Source of the DNA: Marinihelvus sp036351115 | GTDB lineage: Bacteria; Pseudomonadota; Gammaproteobacteria; Xanthomonadales; SZUA-36 | Assembly: GCA_036351115.1 (NCBI GenBank) | Contig: JAZBOL010000032.1 | Location: 6,259 to 70,258, forward strand | Direction of reading: 5' to 3' | DNA: 64,000 nt | Shown: positions 32,219 to 42,137 of the stretch, piece after piece | Position numbering within the stretch: position 1 is the stretch's first letter | Layout of the letters: the number at the start of each line of letters is the position of its first letter | The notes under the pieces: generated by a model | Seen by the model: only the letters and a program-made list of their open reading frames with translations | Database searches by the model: none | Told to the model about the DNA's origin: nothing | Translations under genes and position numbers: made by a program

Positions 32219-33600
32219 GCCAGAATCCCGGGGGCGGCGAGGTCCTCTACCTGAAAGAACCGAAAATCTATCCCCGCGAGGTTTCCGGGCGCTTTGACAG
32301 GCTCCGGAAGATCGCGGTGTTCGTCCTGCTCGGCCTGTACTACTTCCTGCCCTGGCTGACCTGGGACGGGCGCCAGGCCGTGTTGTTCGATCTTCCGGCC
32401 CGCCGCTTTTACATTCTCGGGCTCGACTTCTGGCCTCAGGACTTCATCTACCTGGCCCTGCTGCTGATCAGCGCGGGCATCTCCCTGTTCTTTTTTACGG
32501 CGCTCGCCGGGCGACTCTGGTGTGGCTATGCCTGTCCCCAGACCGTCTGGACCGAGGTGTTCCTCTGGATGGAGCGCTGGGTCGAGGGCGACCGCAACCG
32601 GCAGATGAAGCTGGACAAGGCGCCCTGGTCGGCTGAAAAGGTCGCTCGCAAAGCCACGAAGCAATTTCTCTGGATCACCTTCGCCCTGTGGACCGGCTTC
32701 ACCTTCGTGGGCTTTTTCACGCCGATCCGGGAATTGGGGCAGTCTGTGCTGACCCTCTCCCTGGGCCCCTGGGAATTGTTCTGGGGTCTGTTTTACAGCC
32801 TGGCGACCTACGGCAACGCAGGCATCCTCCGCAGCCAGGTGTGCAAGTACATGTGTCCCTACGCCCGGTTCCAGAGCGCCATGTTCGACCGGGATACGCT
32901 GGTCATTTCCTACGACGAAGCCCGCGGCGAACCGCGCGGCGGGCGCAGGAAAAAGGACGACCCGGAGGAACTGGGCCTGGGGGACTGCGTTTCCTGCACC
33001 CTGTGCGTCCAGGTCTGTCCCACCGGTATCGATATCCGGGACGGGCTCCAGTACGAGTGCATCGCCTGCGCCGCGTGCATCGACGTCTGCGACCAGGTCA
33101 TGGACAAGATGGGCTACGAGCGGGGCCTGATCCGCTACACGACGGAGAATTCCCTGGCGGGGAATCCTTCGAAAATTCTTCGTCCCCGCATCGTGATTTA
33201 CGCTGTGTTGCTGACCGCCGTGCTCACCGGTATCCTGATTTCGCTGAGCAACAAGACCCCCTTGCGGGCCGAGTTGATTCGCGATCGCAACACGCTGTAC
33301 CGGGAAGTGGGCGACGGGCTGGTGGAGAACATCTACAAGCTCAAGCTCATCAACCAGGACCGCGTGGCGCACGAATACCGTGTCACCATTCCCGACTACC
33401 CGCAGATCGAGATCTTCGTGTTTCCGGATCCCGTATTGCAGCCCGGGCAGGTCGGCACCTTTTCCTTCACCCTGACCGCGCCGGCTGACCTCGGCGCCGG
33501 TTCCATGGAGATCGACGTGCTGTTCGAAGCCGTGGACAATCCAAAGATCAAACGGGTCGCCGACTCGCGCCTCCTGCTGCCGGCGGACGACACTCCCTAG
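32215..33600 (+). CDS. ccoG: Cytochrome c oxidase accessory protein CcoG (polyferredoxin)
   Basis: 461 residues. GTG 32215 overlaps the previous stop as GTGA, the coupling style of this genome; GTG 32209 is possible. Five or six TM helices, CGYACPQTVWTEVF and a cytosolic ferredoxin-like domain with CVSCTLCVQVCPTGIDIRDGLQYECIACAACIDVCDQ (two 4Fe-4S sites), then a C-terminal Ig-like periplasmic domain. CcoG reduces Cu(II) to Cu(I) for cbb3 maturation. Classic family length is about 460-480. Confidence 0.95.
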   Translation: MSQNPGGGEVLYLKEPKIYPREVSGRFDRLRKIAVFVLLGLYYFLPWLTWDGRQAVLFDLPARRFYILGLDFWPQDFIYLALLLISAGISLFFFTALAGRLWCGYACPQTVWTEVFLWMERWVEGDRNRQMKLDKAPWSAEKVARKATKQFLWITFALWTGFTFVGFFTPIRELGQSVLTLSLGPWELFWGLFYSLATYGNAGILRSQVCKYMCPYARFQSAMFDRDTLVISYDEARGEPRGGRRKKDDPEELGLGDCVSCTLCVQVCPTGIDIRDGLQYECIACAACIDVCDQVMDKMGYERGLIRYTTENSLAGNPSKILRPRIVIYAVLLTAVLTGILISLSNKTPLRAELIRDRNTLYREVGDGLVENIYKLKLINQDRVAHEYRVTIPDYPQIEIFVFPDPVLQPGQVGTFSFTLTAPADLGAGSMEIDVLFEAVDNPKIKRVADSRLLLPADDTP

Positions 33601-33601
33601 C

Positions 33602-33835
33602 ATGGCCGCGCGGAACGAAATCCCCATCGGTCAGCCCTGGTACCGCGAGCCCTGGCCCTGGATCATCATCGGTCTCCTCGGGACCGTGGTGGTGGCCAGC
33701 CTCATCACCTTCTGGATTGCCGCGAGCAATCCGGACGGGCTGGTGGTGGACGATGCGGAATACCAGGAGATTCGCCGCGGATTGCGGGCCCAGGAAGCCG
33801 ACGGGTCCGACGCGGAAGCCGACGACGACTCCTGA
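33602..33835 (+). CDS. ccoH: Short FixH/CcoH-like protein
   Basis: 77 residues with PWYREPWPWIIIGLLGTVVVASLITFWIAASNPDGLVVDD, the N-terminal TM and D-rich start of FixH/CcoH proteins, then an acidic tail. Usual FixH is about 150-170 residues with a periplasmic domain, which is absent here. Its gene neighbourhood (ccoG - H - I - S) supports the call. It may be a minimal form, or it may have been shortened recently; no frameshifted remnant is seen before ccoI (8 bp later). Confidence 0.75.
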   Translation: MAARNEIPIGQPWYREPWPWIIIGLLGTVVVASLITFWIAASNPDGLVVDDAEYQEIRRGLRAQEADGSDAEADDDS

Positions 33836-33843
33836 GCGGGTCG

Positions 33844-36309
33844 ATGAGCGCCGGGACCCCCCCCTGCTTCCATTGCGGTGAACCCTGCCCGCCGGGGGAG
33901 CCCATTACGGTTCACCGCCAGGGTGAGGACCTGCCGGTTTGCTGCAACGGCTGCAAGGCGGTCTCCGAGCTGATTTTCAACAGCGGCCTCGATCGTTACT
34001 ACCGCTTCCGCGAGGGAGAAGCGCGGCGCGCCGACGAAGATCTCGACGAACTCCTGGCGGCCTGGCGGAGTTGCGATGAACGGCGGGATCTGTGGGGCGT
34101 CCCGGAGGGTGAAGGCCGTTACGATCTCCTGTTGCAGACCGAGGGCGTCCGCTGCGCTGCCTGTGCCTGGTTGATCCGCAGTCGTCTCGAACCGGCGGTG
34201 GGTATCGAACGGGTGCAGGTGGACATCGGTACCGGGTACACGCGCATCCTCTGGGACCCCTCCCGCATTGCCCTGAGCACCCTTGCCGCCGAGCTGGCCT
34301 CCCTGGGCTACCGACCCCATCTGCCGCTGGCGGAAGACGAGGAGCGCGGACGCCTGCGCGAACGACGCAATGCCATGTTGCGCCTCGGTGTGGCGGGACT
34401 CGGCATGATGCAGGTGATGATGTACGCCGTGGGCCTCTACGCGGGCGAGGCCATGGGCATCAGTGCCGGCGCGGAAAGATTCCTGGAATGGACCAGCCTG
34501 CTGGTGACCATTCCCGTGGTGCTCTACGCCGGCCGCCCGTTCTTCGAAGGTGCCGTGGCCGGCCTGCGATCTCGCCGCATGGGCATGGACGTGCCCGTGG
34601 CCCTGGCCATTGGCGTGGCCTTCGTGGCCAGCTGCGTGAATTTCCTGCGTGGCGCGGGCGAGGTGTATTTCGATTCGGTCGTCATGTTCGTGTTCTTCCT
34701 GTCAGCGGCGCGTTACGTGCAGCTGGTACAGCGCCACCGCAATCTCCAGAGCGGAGCCGCCCTGGCGCGCCTGCTGCCCGAATGGGCCCAGCGCATCAGG
34801 GACGGCGAGGTCGAAACCGTGCTGCTGCGTGATCTCGCGGCCGGGGACCGGGTGCGGGTACGGCCCGGTGAACCCTTTCCCGCCGATGGCGTCATCGAGT
34901 CCGGGAGCACGCGGGTTGACGAATCGCTCCTGACCGGGGAATCCCGCTGGCTGCAGCGGGGACCGGGCGAACCGGTGGTCGGTGGAAGCATCAACCAGTC
35001 CCAGTCCGTGGACGTGCGTGTCACGGCAACGGGGCAGGGCAGCACCGTGTCGGCCCTCGGGCGCCTCCTGCTGCAGGCGCGCAGCCGCAGCGGACATGCG
35101 GCCACGCTGGCTGAACGCACCTCCGGCTGGTTCGTCGGCGCCGTGCTCCTGATCGCCGCCGTGACCGGGTTCGCCTGGGCGTCCCAGGATCCGTCCCGCG
35201 TGCTGCCGACGGTGCTCGCGGTGCTCGTGGTCAGTTGCCCGTGCGCCCTGTCCCTGGCGTTTCCCGCGGCCCTGGCGGCTGCCGGCCGAAACCTGCTCCA
35301 GCAGGGAACGCTCCTGACCCGCTCCGATGCGCTCGAAGCACTGGCGCGCGCGGACATCGCCGTCTTCGACAAGACCGGCACCCTGACCGAGGGTCGTCCA
35401 AGCCTGGCCGGCGTCGTCATCAACCGGGACCACCCGCAGGCCGGCACGCTTGATGAAGACTCGGTCCTGGGTATCGCCGCGGCGCTCGAATCCCATTCGG
35501 CACACCCCCTGGCCACCGCCTTCCGCCGGGGCGGGACGGGTCTGACGGCGCAGGATGTGTCGGACCGACGCCACCGCGGCCTCGAGGGCATGGTGGAGGG
35601 GCGCACGTGGCGAATCGGCTCAGCGGCCCATGTGGGCTTTGAACCCGGCAGTGAATCCGATGACGGATCGGTCTGGCTTGCCGACGACGACGGGTGGCTC
35701 GCCCGCTTCGCCGTCCAGGACCGCTTACGCGAGGGGGGAAGCCAGCTGGTGAAGCAGCTGGCGAGTCGCGGCGTGCAGGTATGCATCGCCTCCGGCGACG
35801 CCGCCCCGGCGGTGGAGCGGGTGGCGCGGGAGCTCGGGATCGAGGACTGGCGCGCCGGCCTGACGCCGGAAGACAAGATGGCCCTCGTGGAAACGCTGCA
35901 GGCCGAAGGACGCACCGTGCTGATGGTGGGTGACGGTGTCAATGACGGGCCGGTCCTGGCCACGGCCGACGTGTCCATGACGGTCAAAGGGGCGACGGAA
36001 CTGGCCAACAGCGCCGCGGACCTGATCCTCACGGAGCCCTCCCTGGCCGGGGTCTGGAAGGCCCGGGATCTCGCGCGCGAAGCGCGGCGAACGGTCCGCC
36101 AGAACATGGCCTGGGCCATCGGCTACAACACGCTGGCGTTGCCGCTGGCGGTCGCCGGCCTGCTGCAACCGTGGATGGCGGCCCTGGGCATGTCGGCCTC
36201 GAGTCTCCTGGTGGTGGCGAATTCAGCGCGACTGACGGCCTGGGGACGCCCCCGGAGCAGCGGTGGCAGTGACGCGGTGCGCACGATGCCGGCGGAGGCG
36301 CGGGCGTGA
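33844..36309 (+). CDS. ccoI: Copper-translocating P-type ATPase for cbb3 maturation (CcoI)
   Basis: 821 residues. An N-terminal CFHCGEPCPPGE cysteine-rich segment and CCNGCKAVSELIF precede a CxxC metal-binding domain (VRCAACAWLI). The ion pathway motif SCPCALSLAFPAAL, the phosphorylation site FDKTGTLTEG and GDGVNDGPVLATADVS are all present. CcoI exports copper to the periplasm for the CuB site of CcoN. The stop overlaps ccoS (GTGA). Confidence 0.96.
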   Translation: MSAGTPPCFHCGEPCPPGEPITVHRQGEDLPVCCNGCKAVSELIFNSGLDRYYRFREGEARRADEDLDELLAAWRSCDERRDLWGVPEGEGRYDLLLQTEGVRCAACAWLIRSRLEPAVGIERVQVDIGTGYTRILWDPSRIALSTLAAELASLGYRPHLPLAEDEERGRLRERRNAMLRLGVAGLGMMQVMMYAVGLYAGEAMGISAGAERFLEWTSLLVTIPVVLYAGRPFFEGAVAGLRSRRMGMDVPVALAIGVAFVASCVNFLRGAGEVYFDSVVMFVFFLSAARYVQLVQRHRNLQSGAALARLLPEWAQRIRDGEVETVLLRDLAAGDRVRVRPGEPFPADGVIESGSTRVDESLLTGESRWLQRGPGEPVVGGSINQSQSVDVRVTATGQGSTVSALGRLLLQARSRSGHAATLAERTSGWFVGAVLLIAAVTGFAWASQDPSRVLPTVLAVLVVSCPCALSLAFPAALAAAGRNLLQQGTLLTRSDALEALARADIAVFDKTGTLTEGRPSLAGVVINRDHPQAGTLDEDSVLGIAAALESHSAHPLATAFRRGGTGLTAQDVSDRRHRGLEGMVEGRTWRIGSAAHVGFEPGSESDDGSVWLADDDGWLARFAVQDRLREGGSQLVKQLASRGVQVCIASGDAAPAVERVARELGIEDWRAGLTPEDKMALVETLQAEGRTVLMVGDGVNDGPVLATADVSMTVKGATELANSAADLILTEPSLAGVWKARDLAREARRTVRQNMAWAIGYNTLALPLAVAGLLQPWMAALGMSASSLLVVANSARLTAWGRPRSSGGSDAVRTMPAEARA

Positions 36310-36521
36310 GCATCATCTACGTCATGATCCCCCTGGCCCTGGCGCTGGTGGGTGTGGCGATCTGGGCCCTGGTCTGGGCCATCCGGTCCGGACAGTTCGA
36401 CGAGCTCGAGTCCCATGGCTGGACACCCGTGCTCGATGACGATGAGCGCCCCGCGGCCAATCCGGAAGCGAAACGTGACGCTTCGCCCCGGAAAACCGAT
36501 TCGGAAGAGCCCGGGGACTGA
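36306..36521 (+). CDS. ccoS: cbb3-type oxidase assembly protein CcoS
   Basis: 71 residues with one TM helix (IIYVMIPLALALVGVAIWALVWAI) then RSGQFDELESHGW, the CcoS signature, and a short acidic tail. Needed for insertion of haem and copper into the cbb3 complex. The GTG start overlaps ccoI. Confidence 0.93.
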   Translation: MSIIYVMIPLALALVGVAIWALVWAIRSGQFDELESHGWTPVLDDDERPAANPEAKRDASPRKTDSEEPGD

Positions 36522-36523
36522 CC

Positions 36524-37243
36524 GTGGGCGAATTGCTTCCCGTCCTCGCCACGGCATTCATGGCGGGCCTGCTTGGCGCGGGCCACTGCTTCGGCATGTG
36601 CGGCGGCATTGCCGGCGGACTCGGCGCCCTGGCCACGGGCCGCGGGGCCTGGGCCTCGGCACTGCTGTTCAATGGCGGTCGCGTTCTGAGCTACAGCCTG
36701 CTTGGCGGGCTCCTGGCCGTGACCGTCGGCGCCGCCGGGGAGGCCCTCGGGGTTCCGGCCTGGTCGCGCTGGCTACGACTGGCCACGGGTCTGCTCATCG
36801 CGATGGTGGGACTGCGTTTCCTGTTCGACTGGCAGGGGCTCGCGCGGGTCGAGCGTGCGGGCGCCGGGCTCTGGTCCCGGGTTGCGCCCCTCGCGAATCG
36901 TGCAGCGCAGCATCCTGGCTTGCCTGGCCGACTGGCCCTGGGCCTGACCTGGGGATTCCTTCCCTGCGGCCTGGTGTACACCATGCTCCTGACCGCCACC
37001 AGCACCGGCCGCTTCGCCAGCGGCTTTCTGACCATGCTGGCGTTCGGGCTCGGCACCCTGCCGGCCCTGCTCGGCATGACGCTCTGGGCTCCGGCGCTGA
37101 CTGGCTTTCTCCAGGAACGCAGCACCCGTCGCCTGATCGGCGCTGGTCTGCTGTTCGTCGCGGCCTGGACGATTTTCGTTCTATGGAGCATGGGCGGCGC
37201 GGGTCAGGGTCACGGGGCGCACGCTGGACATCACGCCCACTGA
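36524..37243 (+). CDS. SafE/TauE-family (DsbD_2-type) membrane protein of the cbb3 cluster
   Basis: 239 residues with about six TM helices. The N-terminal FMAGLLGAGHCFGMCGGIAGGL is the signature of the sulfite-exporter-like or DsbD_2-like proteins found next to ccoS in many proteobacteria, where a copper-handling role has been suggested. The His-rich end (GQGHGAHAGHHAH) could bind metal. GTG start 2 bp after ccoS, so it is in the same operon. Confidence 0.88.
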   Translation: MGELLPVLATAFMAGLLGAGHCFGMCGGIAGGLGALATGRGAWASALLFNGGRVLSYSLLGGLLAVTVGAAGEALGVPAWSRWLRLATGLLIAMVGLRFLFDWQGLARVERAGAGLWSRVAPLANRAAQHPGLPGRLALGLTWGFLPCGLVYTMLLTATSTGRFASGFLTMLAFGLGTLPALLGMTLWAPALTGFLQERSTRRLIGAGLLFVAAWTIFVLWSMGGAGQGHGAHAGHHAH

Positions 37244-37334
37244 GGGCCTGTCAGTCAAACCAGCGAAGCGGGAAGATCACCCGGACAAGCCACGGGTTAG
37301 AATCGGCATTCGTTTACCGTTGGTGAAGCAGGGT

Positions 37335-38942
37335 ATGGCTCGAAACACCATGCAGAATTTCCATCGCCCGGCCATCGCCCGGCACGTTCTTGTCGTGCTG
37401 CTTTTTCTTTTCATGGCGGGTTGGTTGCCCCAGGTCGCGCTGGCACAGTCTCCCACACCGCCCACGGAAGACGCCGCGGAAGTCCGCGTCGACGGCAAGG
37501 TGCTGTTCCGCGTCCGGGGCGTCAGCGCGTATCCCGCTGCTGATCGAGCCGCCGCCATCGAGGATCGGATCGTCGATGTGGCGCGGGACAAGAGCCTGCC
37601 GCTGGATGCGATCACCTGGACAGCCTTCGAGGACCATTACCGGATCCTGGCGGGGGAGTCGGTTCTGTTGAGGCTTTACGACTTCGACGCGGAACTCGAG
37701 GCCATACCCCTCGAAACGCTGGCGGAGGTCATCGCGCTACGGATCGGGGAAACCACGACCCGGTACCGGGCGGATCGCACCCCTCGGGCCCTGGGCCGCT
37801 CGGCGATTTTCACGGCGGCGCTCACCGGCGTGCTCGTGTTGCTGGTGTGGCTGCTCAGCCTGGGCAAGCGCGCGCTGAACCGCGTACTGATCCGGCGCGT
37901 GAACGCCAGCATGGCCAGCATCGAACGGAAGTCCGGGGCGGTCGTGCATCGGGGACATCTCTGGGCCCTGGCCCAGGGCCTTGTCCAGGGGCTGTGGATT
38001 CTCGCCCTGCTGGTGCTCGCCTACTTCTACCTGTCTTCCGTGCTGGGGACGTTCCCCTGGACCCGGAGCGTGGCACTGCTGCTCCTTTCCTATGTCCAGG
38101 CGCCGCTGGTCTCCATGTCCCGTGGCCTCGTAAACGCCATTCCCGATCTCATGTTCCTGCTGGTGCTCTGGTTTGTCGTTCGCTACCTCCTGCGGATCCT
38201 CAAGTCCTTCTTCGCCGCCGTCGGGTCAAAACGGGTTCAGCTGGCGAACTTCGATGCGGAGTGGGCCGACCCGACGTATCGCCTGCTTCGGGTGGCCATT
38301 GTCGCGTTCGCCGTGGTGGTGGCCTATCCCTATATTCCGGGCTCGGATTCGGCGGCCTTCAAGGGGGTATCCCTGTTCCTGGGTGTCATCGTTTCCCTGG
38401 GTTCCTCATCCTTCATCGCGAATCTCATCGCGGGGATCGCCCTGACCTATCGCGGGGTGTTTCGGGAGGGGGACTGGGTGGAAATCGGTGACGCGGAGGG
38501 CCGCGTCGAGGAGATTCGGTCCCAGGTGGTCCGCCTGAGGACCCGCGACAACGAACAGGTCACCGTTCCCAGCTCGACGATTCTCAACGCCAACGTCGTG
38601 AACCTCAGCACGCCCAAGGTGGGTCGGGGCATCGTCCTTCGTTGTCCTGTCGGACTGGGCTACGACGTAAGCTGGCGCCAGGCCGAGCGTCTGCTGCTGC
38701 TAGCTGCGGAAGGCGTGGACGGTCTCATGGACGAACCTGCACCGCGTGTCATGGTCCGGGAACTCGGTGATTACGCCGTTGTGCACATGCTGCTGGTCCA
38801 GGTGGACGATCCGGCCAAGCTGCCGGCCATCCGCTCCGAGCTCAATCGCCGGATTCTGGACGCATTCCACGAGGCCGGCGTGCAGATCATGTCTCCGGCC
38901 TACGAGTCGGATCCCGAAACCCCCAAGATCCCTTCGGACTGA
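37335..38942 (+). CDS. MscS-family mechanosensitive channel
   Basis: 535 residues. A signal peptide (HVLVVLLFLFMAGWLPQVALA) precedes a periplasmic domain (about 40-150) and five or so TM helices. The MscS core has ANLIAGIALTYRGVFREGDWVEIGDAEGRVEEIRSQVVRLRTRDNEQVTVPSSTILNANVVNLS, with the beta domain and its VPN-like loop replaced by VPSST. Such channels release solutes on hypo-osmotic shock. Start chosen from two close ATGs (37335, 37350); a GTG at 37320 is possible. It follows the cbb3 genes by 91 bp and is probably separate. Confidence 0.9.
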   Translation: MARNTMQNFHRPAIARHVLVVLLFLFMAGWLPQVALAQSPTPPTEDAAEVRVDGKVLFRVRGVSAYPAADRAAAIEDRIVDVARDKSLPLDAITWTAFEDHYRILAGESVLLRLYDFDAELEAIPLETLAEVIALRIGETTTRYRADRTPRALGRSAIFTAALTGVLVLLVWLLSLGKRALNRVLIRRVNASMASIERKSGAVVHRGHLWALAQGLVQGLWILALLVLAYFYLSSVLGTFPWTRSVALLLLSYVQAPLVSMSRGLVNAIPDLMFLLVLWFVVRYLLRILKSFFAAVGSKRVQLANFDAEWADPTYRLLRVAIVAFAVVVAYPYIPGSDSAAFKGVSLFLGVIVSLGSSSFIANLIAGIALTYRGVFREGDWVEIGDAEGRVEEIRSQVVRLRTRDNEQVTVPSSTILNANVVNLSTPKVGRGIVLRCPVGLGYDVSWRQAERLLLLAAEGVDGLMDEPAPRVMVRELGDYAVVHMLLVQVDDPAKLPAIRSELNRRILDAFHEAGVQIMSPAYESDPETPKIPSD

Positions 38943-38978
38943 GCGGACGCCACGCGCACGGCTCAGTCAGGCACGGGC

Positions 38979-39013
38979 AAAAAAAACCGGCCCGGACGGT
39001 GGTCCGGGCCGGT
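38979..39013 (-). terminator. Strong Rho-independent terminator of the penicillin acylase gene
   Basis: On the minus strand a perfect 12-bp stem (ACCGGCCCGGAC/GTCCGGGCCGGT) with a CACC loop is followed directly by eight T. It lies just beyond the stop of the penicillin acylase gene, which it should terminate. MscS transcription from the plus strand would meet the hairpin without a T-run after it. Confidence 0.93.
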
Positions 39014-39025
39014 CACTGCCGTCGA

Positions 39026-41914
39026 TCAGGGCGATGACGGGACGAACTGGAAGCTTCCCACTTCCGTCAGGTTCGCCGCGTCCGCACCCAGGGTCAGCGG
39101 GTGGTACTCGTTCGTCAGCCACAGGGGCAGCTGGTCCGCGTAGTGCGGGCTCAGGAATACGCCGCTGCGTCCACCGGGAATGACCTCTTCGCCGTCCGGG
39201 CCGTCCGGGGTCATGCTGGCGATGAAGCGCCGCGCCGGACCGGAACCGAACATGAACTCGTTGAGGCCGTCTGCCCGGGCGCCATGCGCCGAGGCGTCCA
39301 CCGCACCGCGCCCGCCGGAGCGGGCAACGCCCGGAAGACCTTCGCCCAGGTCGCTCAGGCCACCGCCGTTCGGAACGTTCAGCGGATCGACGCCGAGCGG
39401 ATGGTCGAAGACGATCCGGTGCAGCTTGCCCCAGCGGTAGTCAGCCAGGTCGGTGGATCCGCTGAAGGCCGGGGCGAACTCGTCCGAGGCCAGCAGGTCC
39501 AGCGCGCCGAGCAGGCTGGCGAGCACCACGAAGTCACGCGCATCGGCCGGTGTCGGGGGCTGGTTGTCGCCGGGCACGTTGAAGAAAGGAATGCCCGAGG
39601 CGCCGACGCCCTGGTTCTGCTCGAAGTCCGTGAGCAGGTAGGTCACCGCGCGGATGGCCTCCTGGCTGCCGGGCAGGAAATCCCCCAGGCCGATGGCCGA
39701 CAGGGTGGCGTCCACGCTGTTGCGGATGATCTGCCCGCGCCAGGCGGCGAAGATGGAAGCTGCTACGCTGGCGTCGATTTCCGCCGCGTCCGGCTCCGGC
39801 AGGTTGGCCGCATCGTCGAAGGGATCATAGCCTTCCGGGATGCCCGTGGGCGTGCTGAAGTCCCAGGCCGACAGCCGTGTGGCAGCTTCCACCACGCGGG
39901 GGTCAAGGGCGAACTGGGCGATGCCCGGCCAGGCGCCTTCCGCCGTGGCGTTGGCGAAGGCCTCGACGATGAAGGGCGTCAGGATCTCCGCGTCCAGCAG
40001 CTGATTGTTCGACTGCAGCACGGCCATGTCGTCCAGGGTGACGTTCCCGCGTTCCACCAGTTGTTCCAGTTCGCGATCGATACGGCCCATGCGGTCCGAG
40101 GAGTACCCCGGATTGAGGTAGTACAGGCCGCCGCCGGGACGCACCTGGTTCAGCGCGTTGTTGTCCAGGGTCGTGCCCACGGGATCGTTGTTGGCATTGG
40201 CCAGGTAACCCCACTCCGGATTGCTTGCCTGCGGCATCTCCTCGTAGGGGAGGATCTGGTACGGCGAAGTCTGCCCCTCCTGCGGTCCGTCAGCCAGCAG
40301 CCACTCGTGGTTCAGATCGCCGGAGCCGTTCCGGATGAGGTAGGGCGGTATGCCGCCGTCCGGGGCCATGTCGTTCTGCAGGTCGGCGCGCAGGGGCATT
40401 TCACCGGAAGTGAAGTAGCCGATGTTGCCTTCCACGTCGGCGTAGATGAAGTTCTGCGAACCGACGTCGAAATCCTGCAGCGCCGCGACGAACTGTTCGA
40501 GGTTCCTGGCATTGTTGATCTTGCGGAACGCGGCCAGTTCCTTCGTCGGGCCCCAGCCGATGTATTGCACGCTCAGGCCGAAGGTGCCGTCGATCTCCAC
40601 CAGCGGACCGTTGTTGCGCCGGGGCACGATCACCGTCACCGTGCCGCCGTCGTAGGGGACGTTGGCCCGCGTGATGTTGTCCGGCTCGCCGTCGCCGACA
40701 TTGTTGACGAAATAGCTCTGGAACAGCCACTTCACCGGCTCGAGCTGGCCCTGGAACACGGTGTGTGTGGGCAGGCCGAGGCTGTTGACCACCAGGGTTT
40801 CCTCGAAGACGTCGGTGACGTCCATGGGATGCACCGTGGACCCCCAGCACAGGCTCTGGTTACAGCCCTGGATGATGGCCGGTGCGCCGGGCAGGCTCAC
40901 GCCGCTGGCGCTGTAGCCGCCTTCGCCGGTGATGATGTGGTGCTCTTCCGTGAAAATCGGCGGCATGTTCAGCCCGAGGTGCGGGTCGTTGGCGACCAGG
41001 GGTTGCCCGTCCGCCGTGAAGGAACCGGATACGGCCCATTCGTTGGAGCCGCCGCGGCCTTCACGAATTTCGTTGGTCTTCGCGATCATCGGGATATCGG
41101 CGATCTTGTCCATGTAGGACGCGGCCAGCTGGGCGGTGCGCGGAGAGATCGGTCCGAGCTGTTCCGGTCGGAGCATACCTGCCGGGTTCGGCTTTTCCTT
41201 TTTGCTGACACCGCCTTTGCGGGAGGTGAACTGGGGATCGGTGACTCCGCCCAAGCCCTCCAGGAAACCCGGTACGGAGACCCGGTCGTCGATGGGCTGC
41301 ACGCGGTGCGTGTCCACGGCGAAGAGGGCGTTGCCGTCGAAGCCGCCGATCTCGCCGGCTGTCTGGTAGGCGATGGCCGTGATCGTGCGACCGATGTCGA
41401 GGTCGAAGGAAAGGTTGAAGGCGAGGCCCTTGCCGACCGCCAGCGTGTCGATGGCGGTCCAGGGTTCGGCCTGGGTCAGTTCGAGGATGCCGTACTCCGG
41501 GGGCAGGTCATTGCCCGCCAGCCAGGCATTCACCCCGTCGGCGTAGGCGCTGATGATCGCCTGGGTTTCGGCGTCCAGTACGGACCAGGAGGCCTGGGCC
41601 GCACGGCGGAGTCCGAGGGTTCGCACCTGGATATCTGCCGCCAGCTGCGACGGCCCGACCAGTTCGGAGAGCGTTCCGCTGGCCTGGCGTCGCGCCGCAT
41701 CCATCTGGAAGAAGCGGTCGGCGGCGTGCAGATAACCCTGGGCGTAGGCGACGTCGGTGGGTGTTTCGCCGCTGATCGTGGGGATGCCAAATTCATCGAC
41801 CTGAACTGAAACGGGGGCGCTGAGCCCCGGGGCCGTGATGTCATCGAGGGCCTGGGCGGGCGCCGTCACGGCGCCGGCCAGGAGGGAAAGTCCAAGCAGG
41901 GGTTTGAGCTTCAT
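39026..41914 (-). CDS. Penicillin acylase (Ntn-hydrolase) family protein, secreted
   Basis: 962 residues. ATG 41914 gives a signal peptide (LKPLLGLSLLAGAVTAPAQA); the longer GTG ORF to 41992 adds a hydrophilic leader. DEFGIPTISG near the N-terminus and GGSNEWAVSG with Ser290, the N-terminal nucleophile of the beta chain, are diagnostic. The proenzyme cleaves itself before the Ser. SLCWGSTVHPMDVTD and the KLHRIVFDHPLG end fit the family. Members cleave acyl-homoserine lactones, beta-lactam acyl chains or other amides in the periplasm; the substrate is unknown here. A strong terminator follows. Confidence 0.93.
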   Translation of the reverse strand: MKLKPLLGLSLLAGAVTAPAQALDDITAPGLSAPVSVQVDEFGIPTISGETPTDVAYAQGYLHAADRFFQMDAARRQASGTLSELVGPSQLAADIQVRTLGLRRAAQASWSVLDAETQAIISAYADGVNAWLAGNDLPPEYGILELTQAEPWTAIDTLAVGKGLAFNLSFDLDIGRTITAIAYQTAGEIGGFDGNALFAVDTHRVQPIDDRVSVPGFLEGLGGVTDPQFTSRKGGVSKKEKPNPAGMLRPEQLGPISPRTAQLAASYMDKIADIPMIAKTNEIREGRGGSNEWAVSGSFTADGQPLVANDPHLGLNMPPIFTEEHHIITGEGGYSASGVSLPGAPAIIQGCNQSLCWGSTVHPMDVTDVFEETLVVNSLGLPTHTVFQGQLEPVKWLFQSYFVNNVGDGEPDNITRANVPYDGGTVTVIVPRRNNGPLVEIDGTFGLSVQYIGWGPTKELAAFRKINNARNLEQFVAALQDFDVGSQNFIYADVEGNIGYFTSGEMPLRADLQNDMAPDGGIPPYLIRNGSGDLNHEWLLADGPQEGQTSPYQILPYEEMPQASNPEWGYLANANNDPVGTTLDNNALNQVRPGGGLYYLNPGYSSDRMGRIDRELEQLVERGNVTLDDMAVLQSNNQLLDAEILTPFIVEAFANATAEGAWPGIAQFALDPRVVEAATRLSAWDFSTPTGIPEGYDPFDDAANLPEPDAAEIDASVAASIFAAWRGQIIRNSVDATLSAIGLGDFLPGSQEAIRAVTYLLTDFEQNQGVGASGIPFFNVPGDNQPPTPADARDFVVLASLLGALDLLASDEFAPAFSGSTDLADYRWGKLHRIVFDHPLGVDPLNVPNGGGLSDLGEGLPGVARSGGRGAVDASAHGARADGLNEFMFGSGPARRFIASMTPDGPDGEEVIPGGRSGVFLSPHYADQLPLWLTNEYHPLTLGADAANLTEVGSFQFVPSSP

Positions 41915-42137
41915 GGGTTCTCCGTTCTGTGAGCCGTCAAAATTATAGGTGATGCGCGCATCGATGTTGGCCGGATTCAAACCAATCGGCACGGGTTCGC
42001 GAAAAAATCACATCGGGACGTAACGAAATGGCGTGTGCCAGCGTCTGAGTCGCAACAGAGGGAGCCTTCAACCGCGGCAATTCGCGATTGGCTGCCGTTT
42101 GACGGGCAGGTCACCCTGTTCGCGCTACGTTCCAGCC

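Noticed and set aside
39101..41809. 902-residue plus-strand ORF antisense to the penicillin acylase gene
   Set aside because: The minus-strand frame has the Ntn-hydrolase motifs and a signal peptide; the plus-strand frame is rich in Arg, Gly, His and Val with no domain.
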